Source: Simmondsia chinensis (Eukaryota > Streptophyta > Magnoliopsida > Caryophyllales > Simmondsiaceae). Taken from it: a stretch of 64,000 bases of DNA. The position numbers and the translations under genes were made by a program. The DNA lies in the NCBI GenBank assembly GCA_018398585.1, contig JAGTTD010000001.1:5334501-5398500 (forward strand), given 5' to 3'. Shown piece by piece: positions 53,201-61,199 of this stretch (positions within the stretch are counted from its first letter, which is position 1; each line of letters starts with the position of its first letter). Below the pieces are notes generated by a model. The model saw nothing but the letters and a program-made list of their open reading frames with translations, was not told the origin of the DNA and made no database searches.

Positions 53201-54960
53201 TTAACATACAAGTGGTCCAGACTTGTCATTGACTACGAGTCTTTCAAACAATAATCCATATCATTTGTTCCAAGTTTATCTGTGGCTTAGTCTCATAAAC
53301 CACTCAGAACAAACATGTAAATTGTAGTATGAGGACTACACCCATCTCATGGATGCCTCCCGAAAGAAAATCACATGCAGTATAAATGCTCACATATACG
53401 AATTTAACTAGGAAACCACTGGGACTTCAATTTTATTTATTAATTAAAATAATATATCCAGAATAAATCTGGATTTCAGGACACTGTTCCTAACAAGAAT
53501 TGCCTGGCCATGTCATTCCAACAGTAAATAGAATTAGGAGGTAGGCTAATGTACCACTTAAAAGCGGGTCCCTGTTAAAGAATTAGGGAACAGCCTAAGC
53601 TTAAGATGTTGGTTGCCAGCCGATTCTCTACACTTGAACCTTGTCAAGTGCTCGAGGGCAGACACGGGTCCCTTCTCTCGAGAAAAAGGTAAACTCGGGG
53701 ATTTTTTATCCTCAAGGAAAATGGTAATCTCTGTCTATGTAGTCAGGGTAAAATTTACTGTACAAGGGTCTATTGACCCTCGCAAGGCCTGGCACGCACA
53801 TCTGTTCAATAAAAGTGGCCAATTAGTCTTGTCGAGGAAGGTTAGGCACATGATTAGGTGCCTGCCATTGTTCTCGATGTGGCCGAGGATCTCGAAGGGG
53901 ATTTGTAGGATCCCCCCGAGCGCTCATTATAATTGGGGTGAGGGAACAATGGTTTCCCCTCATACTCAAGTAAACCTATTGATCATTTTGGCCATGTGTT
54001 TGGTTGGCCAGGAAGTATGTTCCAGTAGAACCTAGGTTATATAGTATGCCTGAGTGTACACCAATATTAATAGGCTGTTGGCTCATCCTTACCTGATTAA
54101 TCCCCAAGTTATGACCTTAAGGACGTGGGTGGTTAGCTTTCCCCCCAGAGTGATAAGCATGAATAGGTTTGGGGAGGAAGGTCTAGTCCCTAGCCGTGGG
54201 TACCTGTCCTTGCATTCCCATTTCAAGGCCTTGAGTGGGCCTCAAGCCAATATCTCTTACTTAAGGAGGGTATATTTATGCCCCCCTGTCTCAAGGACAC
54301 GTGACACTTGAAAATTAGTGTTGAGATCCCTCGAAGCCAAAGAGAAACCCTAATTCGATGACCCATCAACCCTAAGGGGCACGTTGTCAGTCCTATGGCT
54401 GGGTTTCAAGTGTGTGACACTAGGGTTAGCCATAACTAGGTTTTCCATTCTCTTAGGGACAATGTAGTCAACCTGAGCAACTGGTAATCGTGAGCTTGAA
54501 CAAGTATCAGGAGGATGTCCAGTTGGGACTGACGGAGGACATACATGCCTATGTTGCTTGATATCCTCTTTAAAGGCTTGAATCAAGCCATTGTGAGTCT
54601 CAGCCTGTCTAACCAAAATAGGCTGGACCTCAACTACTATTTGTCATGCTATGTCCCTAGCAATAAGGGTAACAGTAGAAGACAAGGTTGAGTCCATTTC
54701 AACTAAGACTCTATTAGTCTCTTTACGAAGCCTTTCATTCATTAAGGTTCCAATGTCGTTTATCACGGCTCTCATGGCAGCAGAGTTTTCACTTTAGGCC
54801 ACTAGATTGCACTCTGTTTCAGCATATTATCTCTCAGAAGCCTCTCATATTGTTTGTTGGATCCTTTGATCTAGGATTTCTTTATGGTATTTGAGCATAG
54901 CCATGAAACTCTTAAGAGAACAACCATCTAGCCAATGCGTTCGTCTTTTGGGATGTCATC
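50300..54960 (-). pseudogene. Tat element gag, split by a nested LTR
   Basis: Gag pieces: 54616-54350 and flanks (N-terminal, AETHNGLIQAFKEDIKQHRH); about 53,620-53,500 (GPAFKWYISLPPNSIYCWND, MARQF); then, across the nested LTR, 51,330-51,120 (AQFQRMELG, RESVEAYINRFK-like residues, ALNGLYIEFR-like) and 50,563-50,318 (C-terminal part, VANHLFEWLIIERILGFPRL). The frame lines up across the 51334-53495 insertion once one copy of the 5-bp duplication is discounted. The stretch 53,640-54,310 is not clearly gag and might be an intron or a further insertion. Many stops. Confidence 0.7.
51329..53500 (-). mobile_element. Solo LTR of 2.16 kb nested in the Tat gag
   Basis: The body is 51334-53495. It starts TGTTAGGAACAGTGTCC and ends TTCCAACA on the minus strand, with matching inverted termini. 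It is flanked by the perfect 5-bp duplication agaat (51329-51333, 53496-53500). A TATA box (TCTATAAATAGAGGGGC) lies at about 52,030-52,045 on the minus strand, giving a long U3. Gag reads through on both sides, so this is a single clean insertion reduced to one LTR. No coding sequence inside; short frames are chance. Confidence 0.85.
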
Positions 54961-55456
54961 ATCACCATGGCTTTTACTGCTGTGGCTGTGACTTGGTTTT
55001 TCCCTTTGTGTTATAGGATTTGTTTAAGAGGATGCTGAAGTGGGGATCCAATGAGGGCTAAACCTTCTTGTCCCTCAAGCTTGAGAGTACTGGACACCCT
55101 GGTTCTGACCATCAGCAAATGGCCTACAATTATGTTATGGCAATCCACGATGGGCTAAAGACAATGAAGTCTTGCTTTAAGCCTCCCACTGTGGTTGTCA
55201 AAAGGCTTGTTTGCTCTATTTGTTTACAATTAAGGGTTTTGTGGTTGCCGTAAAAATTTAAACAAAACAAATGTGCAAAAGGGACTCACTGCGACTAAGG
55301 AGTGAGCCTAAATTCGGACTGCAGGACTTCGACCTCAACACTCATTGTTTTTGGAGAATAGGTGGTGATATTTTGGTGTATCTAAGTTCGGTTATACCGT
55401 GAGTTTAGCATATGCTTCAATTAAAAAGACTTGGTTATACCGTGAGTTTAGCTTAT

Positions 55457-56009
55457 GATACACCAGAACGGTGAAGTGGATGAGGATGTCAGCAACAGGA
55501 TTAAAGTAGGCTGGCAGAAGTGGAGGATGGCATCCGGGATGCTGTGTGATAGAAAATTCCCGTTAAAGTTAAAGGGAAAATACTATAGGACGGTAGTAAG
55601 ACCGGCTAGGTTGTACGGGGCAGAGTGTCCGCCAATGAAACAAAACCAAACACAGAGGATGAAGGTGGCAGAGATAAAGATGCTACGATGGATGTGTGGC
55701 CACACAAGGAAGGATAGGATTAAGAATGAGGTGATTCGGCGTAAGCTGGGTGTAGCCTCGATCGAGGATAAACTGAGAGAGACCCGTTTTAGATGGTTTG
55801 GACATGTTAGTAGAAGACCAACTTCAGCTCCAGTCAGGAGGTGCGAACAGCTCAACACAGCGACAAGCAGAAGAGGGAGGGGCAGACCAAAGAAGAGTTG
55901 GCTGGAGACAATTCGTCAAGACCTAACCCACCTAAACCTAAGAGAGGAGATGGCCTCAGATAGGGCTCGTTGGAGGGCTAGCATGAGGGTAGCGGAGATG
56001 GCAGAGTAG
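55457..56009 (+). pseudogene. RTE LINE RT C-terminal fragment
   Basis: 184 residues with no internal stop: NGEVDEDVSNRIKVGWQKWR, CDRKFPLKLKGKYYRTVVRP, GAECPPMKQNQTQRMKVAEI, RWMCGHTRKDRIKNEVIRRK, WFGHVSRRP and SRRGRGRPKKSWLETIRQDL. It aligns with residues about 250-400 of the RTE protein at 27539-28780, and shows the correct C-terminus that the other copy lost by frameshift. The polymerase domain is absent. Confidence 0.92.
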
Positions 56010-56314
56010 TGTAAAGCGGGGAGTGGTTGGTAGTCCAAGATCCTTAGGCAGGCATGACCTCTAGTGGGGCACTTTTAGGCTAGCTTAGTCCCTGTTTATT
56101 GTTTATTATTTATTGTTTATTGTTTATTCTGCTGCTTCTCCTTATTCTTCTTCTTTTGCTCCTCCTTCTCCTTATTCTCTCCTTCTTTGACTTTTTTTAT
56201 CAGAATGCAAGGTGATTGATTTGTGGTTTATCTGCAGGCATTCAACTACTTCAGGTTAGGGGTCCCCGGAAACAGTCTCCTTTCCAGCTGGAAGGGGTAA
56301 GGCTGCGTACATCA

Positions 56315-56337
56315 CCCCCCCCCCCCCCCCCCCCCCC
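56315..56337. repeat. Poly-C tract, 23 bases, in the RTE LINE tail
   Basis: Run of 23 C between gtacatca and gaccctgcg, at the same tail position as the G runs at 17749 and 27172. Confidence 0.95.
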
Positions 56338-57525
56338 GACCCTGCGTTCAGCGGAAGCCACAAGGCACTGGGACTGTTGTTGTTGTTGTTGTAGTTGACA
56401 AAAAATTAAAAGGGATATAGACTTAGCTTAAGGGGCAGTTACAGTGACAGAGCAGGGCCCACAAACACCTTTCCTCGTACACTTAAAAGTCAGGAATTTG
56501 AGTTGAGACAAACCCAAGAGCTTAGTAGTCCACTATAAGCCCGAGTCAGTCAGGTCTTTAAGCCCGGTACCCTTGACTTATAATAAATTAAATGAGTTTA
56601 AGTCTAACAAGTTTAATGTGGAGCAAGCCGCATTTAGGTCACTGGATTAGGACGAACGCAATTAAGGTCAAGCCTTGGCAGTCAAAACCCTAATCAATGG
56701 CGCGATTCTTAGTTTGCCTGATTTATTAAGCAGTGACTGTAGTGTTAAGACTAACGCAATCAAGGTCAAGCCTCGGCCATCAAAGCCTCAAAATAAAACC
56801 TCAATTCTTAACTTGTTGAAATTTGGGAATAAATTAAAACAGAGAGTTCATACATGAAGCTCGAAAGACTGTATTATTAAAGAAGCAAGTACAACAAGAT
56901 TTATGCTAAGCTAAGCTATGTTAAGCTACGCTGCTCCTAGAAAAAGAGCACAAGTGTGCTGTAAAGAAAACTTGAAAAAATTCTTTATTGAGTGTATGTA
57001 CTACTTTGGACTCTTACACAGTCTCTTATTCATAGAAAACTAAATAATCGCTGCCTCCTAATTCTACGACATTTTCTCTCCACGTCAGCCCACTAAGCTC
57101 CTTCTTGTGCATGAATGATCAATGAATGTGCCCCCTTATTCAATCCTTGAGGGAATTTCTTGGATTCCACGTCTGCATATTCAACTGAAGTCCCTTCTAG
57201 AAGCCTCACGTTTTCTTGGATTAAGCTTAGCGCCCAAGTATATGAGATTGCACTCCGAGTAACTGTTCCGAGCTTGTAAACCACCTGTCTTGCAGCCTTT
57301 TTGGCAATCCCTTGAGCTCGAGCTCCCTGCAACCTTCTCGAGCCTCGAGTGGCTGATACCCTTATTAGGGTGACAAACTTCTCAGAATGCTGAGCTCAAG
57401 ACACCGCTATCTTAGCACTTAAAGGCCTGATTCGCCTCGAGGAGGACCTCATGTGATAAGCACGTGGCACTTTACTCAAAACGGCGTCGTCCCAGCTCTC
57501 TCGAAATTAGGGTGTAAACAGATCC

Positions 57526-60350
57526 AGTAATCAAAATAGGCCTCTAGCAAGGCATCCTTGTGGCTAGACGACATGAATGAACTAGTGTCATTATAAGAAA
57601 CTTTTCTACAACAATTATTGTGCAAGATTGTTTCTTCTATCACAATATGGCTCGCATAACATTAGGCTATGGATTATTGTCAAATCCCTATAGGTTACAA
57701 CTACGACTTATACCATCGTGGCTTTTCTAGGGACCAATCAAGAGACTCTTCTCCTATTGTCCTTCCACCTTGGTCAAGTTCTTTAAGAGTTTATATGAAT
57801 ACTCCCTTAATGACCATGAGCTTCCCAGTTGGCCAATTCAATTGAAAAGTTACCATTAATTGCAAAATCTCAAGAAAATTAATCGTGTTTATAACAGTAA
57901 GGGATATGGATGCCTAAGACGAGCAGCAAAATATGTTTAAGGAACAAACTTCTTAAGTTCCGAGTCGTCCCATTTTCCATTTCTAATGAAATATTTCACC
58001 TTTAGACTTTAATTATTATAAATGTGTGTAATGTCTATCAACTCAATAAAATTATGTTTGAGTGTACCAATTATCATTTTTAAAATGATATATTCGGTCC
58101 ATCACCAACCAATCCCTGAATGCTTTTTTGAATAACATCGCTACAAGTTAGGATAGGTTTCTAGGCCCATGAATAACTGGGCTTAGAGGTATGGTTAAGA
58201 AACTCCTGCAGGTAACTTTTGACTTGTTGTATGCAATGACCGGTTGGGTTGCACAACACTTTTCGACCAAGTTTACATAGAAAGCTTTATTTATGGCTTC
58301 CATCCTCTAGAGACAAGTCTACTTGTCTTAGATTTGTAGATCTTGTCCTATGCAACCATACAAATATCACTAGATTTCCCACCACGCTTCAAGAAATAGC
58401 CTATTAATCTCGTTTATGTTAGAACTAATGGATGCTAGGATTTGAAAACACTGCATACTATGAGTTGGAATGGAATTCAATTTAGATTGAATCAAGACAA
58501 TGCGACCCGCTTGAGAAACCAACTTAGTTTCTAAGAGGCTATCTTTTGATAAGCTTTTCTAGAACGACACAAATCACTCATGTGAGACTGTCCATCAGCC
58601 AATCACCATCCAAAATAAATCCCAAATTGGATAGCTGTGGGAAAATTTTTAGAAAAGGCATAAGTAGATTTATGGAAATTAAATAATTGTCTTGATTGTA
58701 GACAATAATGAACTAATAAAGATTTCAGTACTTTTATATGTCTTAGTGGAAGCATTATAGAATAAGAGACTGTCATCGACAAATAAAAGTATTGGAGAAG
58801 TTGAGCATGTCATTTTGACACCAAGGCTAGTTTGATCAGGATCAATTTTTCCTTGAATAAGTTTAAAAAAGAATGTAAATGCATAATATAAATAGATAAC
58901 GGGAAAGAGGATCTCTTTGCCTTCGCCCTCTTGTGGGTTTAAATAGACATGCCAGTAGATCAATAATTAATAAAGAATAAGAAATCGTAGTGGCACACTG
59001 CATTATTAAACCAACCCACTTTCGAAAAAAGCCCATCTATAGTAGTAATTCCTGCAGAAAATCCCATTCTATTTGCTTTCATGCTTATTCATAAATAATT
59101 CGAGTGCTATCCAACCTTTTTTGCCATTTCAATGATGAAAAGCCGTTATTATTTTGTATGCAATAAGAATGTTGTCATGAATTGATCTCCCTGGAGTAAA
59201 AGCATAACATTGTGTTAAGAATTAGGCATAATATGTTGGCCGATACTTTAGCAACAAATTATGTCGAAATTGATGTGCCCATTTTGGTAAATATGACTTA
59301 CCGCAGAAATTAATCGACTATGTTGAAGCAAGCATTAATAGCATATGTGAGATCCTTTCTACTACTTTCTAGAACTATTTAAAAAACGATGCTGTAAACC
59401 GATTTGGTCTAGGAGTCTTATGGGGATTCATTTGGGGAAAAAACTTGTTTCACTTCATCCATACTAGTGGGTGAAGTAATTTTATCCTTCATCTCATTAG
59501 TAATGCTCGTATGGACATCTGGCGAGTCTAAGCATTGATAATCGTTGGCTGGTGTAAGACACAATTAAGTTCTCATATAAGTTGTGTTTTAATCCTTGAA
59601 AAATCCCCAATCCACACCCCAGAACAATCTCGATGTCTATTGATGTGTTACTTTCTTTCCTTATGATTATTCACTACGGAAAGAGTTTAAAATTTCAATC
59701 CCATTCACTGAACGTTCTTTGCATGCAAATTGATCCCACTATTTCTTATTAAATGGAGTTGTTCATATTGCTTTAAAAGTCTCCGTAGCTTGAGGGCGCC
59801 AAGGTTGAATAATGAAGTAGCCTATGATAGACTTCTATATTTGACTAAGTTTATATTTATCCTTACTTAATTAACCTTGAGTATTGATACCTGAATCTGC
59901 TTTCCACAACTTAATATAGTGTTTAATTATACATTGCTGTCACACTATATACAGTTTGGGACATTCCAAGTCGGCCGTGTTATACTGATGTTACAGTAGA
60001 CATTAATTGATCATCTATAGGCGGGGACCAAGAACCTACCAATTGTTAGTGTCAACCAAAGTAGAGCATGGTCCAAGATAGTAATTAATTCATGGTGAAT
60101 GGTTGTCTGAGGGTTCTATGTAAGCAATCTTTATTAACCAAACATCTATACAGAGGGTCCCAAACCATAGATAGTACCAACTTAAGTTTCAAAGTAAATG
60201 AAGGCCCTTGAAACGGGAGTTTGATAAGGTCATAATCATAGAATAATGATCCTAGCCGAGTTAGATGTGATTGCCGAATTGCTAGTCCGCCTAACTTGTC
60301 CTTAGGAAGGAAGAGCTTGTTCATGTCTCCATAATGCACCAAGGATGTTA
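57526..60350 (-). pseudogene. Decayed L1 LINE (endonuclease to RT), minus strand
   Basis: In protein order: endonuclease C-terminus at 60342-60085 (YGDMNKLFLPKDKLGGLAIR, YDLIKLPFQGPSFTLK, LVNKDCLHR), then RT. The palm is at 58963-58679 (FFFKLIQGKIDPDQTSLGVK, SPILLFVDDSLLFYNAS, where the box reads FVDD). Thumb-side phrases lie near 58,660-58,480 (IQFGIYFGWW, SHMSDLCRSRKAYQKIAS, KLSWFLKRVAL). Farther down the strand it reaches the edge of the Tat element, so the Tat retrotransposon probably inserted into this LINE. Stops throughout. Confidence 0.75.
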
Positions 60351-60371
60351 CAAAACAAGGTAATGATAGAC

Positions 60372-60375
60372 TTTT

Positions 60376-60420
<45 letters not shown>
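60372..60420. repeat. (TAA)n microsatellite
   Basis: About 15 taa/aat units between the LINE remnant and AT-rich DNA. It could have grown from a retroelement tail, but that cannot be shown. Confidence 0.9.
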
Positions 60421-61199
60421 CTTAATTTAGAGTACTCCCCTTCTTACTAGTAAGTATTCTCCTATGTGCTCTAAAAATTTAGTGAATTATTAGTTTGCAG
60501 CTGTGACTTCTTTATTTTTTGTAGTTTCTTCTTTTGAAAATTATGACTTTTTTATTCGAAAATCCAATTTTTGTGACGTCATTTGGATTTGCTGATGCAA
60601 TCATCCTTAATCATAGGTCAGCATCTGCATAGGGGGAAGCTCAAAGCCTAAACGTCACAGCCTTTTTGCTAAGGTATAAAATAGACTCTTATTATTACTA
60701 TAATATTAATTATTATTAAAGTAATAATGTGAATTGTAATAAATGATAATTATAAGTTTTATAAATTGCTCTAACAATAAATATTTTGTCTTGACAATCC
60801 CGTAGAAATATCCCATGACGTAAATGTATTATTTGTTTCTATAAATAAGCTTTTTAGATGGAGATAGTCATAATAAATTTTGAAGTGATGTTAGAGTCCA
60901 ACCCAAATTTTAATGTTTGGGTCCACAAGTTTGCAATTATTTGGTATGATGCATGTTGCACTTTTGTTACGGCGTTAAAAAAAATGCTATATTAGCTAAT
61001 ATTTTACATGTCAACCTATATAAAGTTAAACCAAACGGTCTTTAAAATAAAATACATATGATATTTTGATTTAGAATCAGTCATTGAAAATGTTTGTTTT
61101 ATCACTTATATATTGAGTTGATTTGACAGTATCATTCAATTCACCCTTGAGTTGTTTTGAGAGCTAAAACTCAAGCTTGGCTCGAAGTGCTTAAATTTG
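60421..61199. other. No gene recognised; AT-rich DNA
   Basis: No frame with recognisable domains and no paired repeat that I can support. Confidence 0.5.

Larger units (their letters stand above)
55457..56394 (+). mobile_element. 5' truncated RTE LINE inside the Tat LTR
   Basis: Only the end of the ORF (55457-56009), a 3' untranslated region with tttattgt repeats (56090-56125), and a tail (56235-56394) with gtccccggaaacagtctcct, ggtaaggctgcgtacatc, a 23-base C run, gaccctgcgtt and gcactggg, ending in (ttg)n-tag. On the left, the LTR sequence cggttataccgtgagtttag appears twice (55394 and 55436), and about 30 bp of LTR expected at the junction are missing. This suggests a template switch at the 5' junction. 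Confidence 0.88.
39810..57520 (-). mobile_element. Tat-lineage Ty3/gypsy retrotransposon with antisense PMD gene and nested insertions
   Basis: The LTRs (39810-41200 and 55208-57520) have TGTTTACACC...GCAAACA ends on the minus strand. A purine tract (AAAAGGGGGCATT, about 41,201-41,213) abuts the left LTR, and a possible primer-binding site (TTTTGACAACCACAGTGGGA) lies inside the right one, so transcription runs leftward. Order along the element: gag (about 54,960-50,300), protease (about 49,230-48,900), RT (48,602-47,360), RNase H (about 47,150), archaeal-type RNase H (about 46,840), integrase (46,175-44,960), antisense PMD gene, 3' LTR. Dual RNase H and an antisense extra ORF are features of the Tat/Ogre/Retand group. 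Flanking catcc (39805-39809) and gatcc (57521-57525) agree at four of five. About 14.6 kb without the nested solo LTR and RTE LINE. Confidence 0.88.
55208..57520 (-). repeat. 5' LTR of the Tat element, interrupted by an RTE LINE
   Basis: Matches the LTR at 39810-41200 on both sides of the inserted LINE (about 55457-56394). The two LTRs differ at many scattered positions, so the Tat insertion is old and the LINE came later. Confidence 0.88.

Noticed and set aside
60374..60420. CRISPR-like or satellite array
   Set aside because: A simple trinucleotide microsatellite with no spacers.
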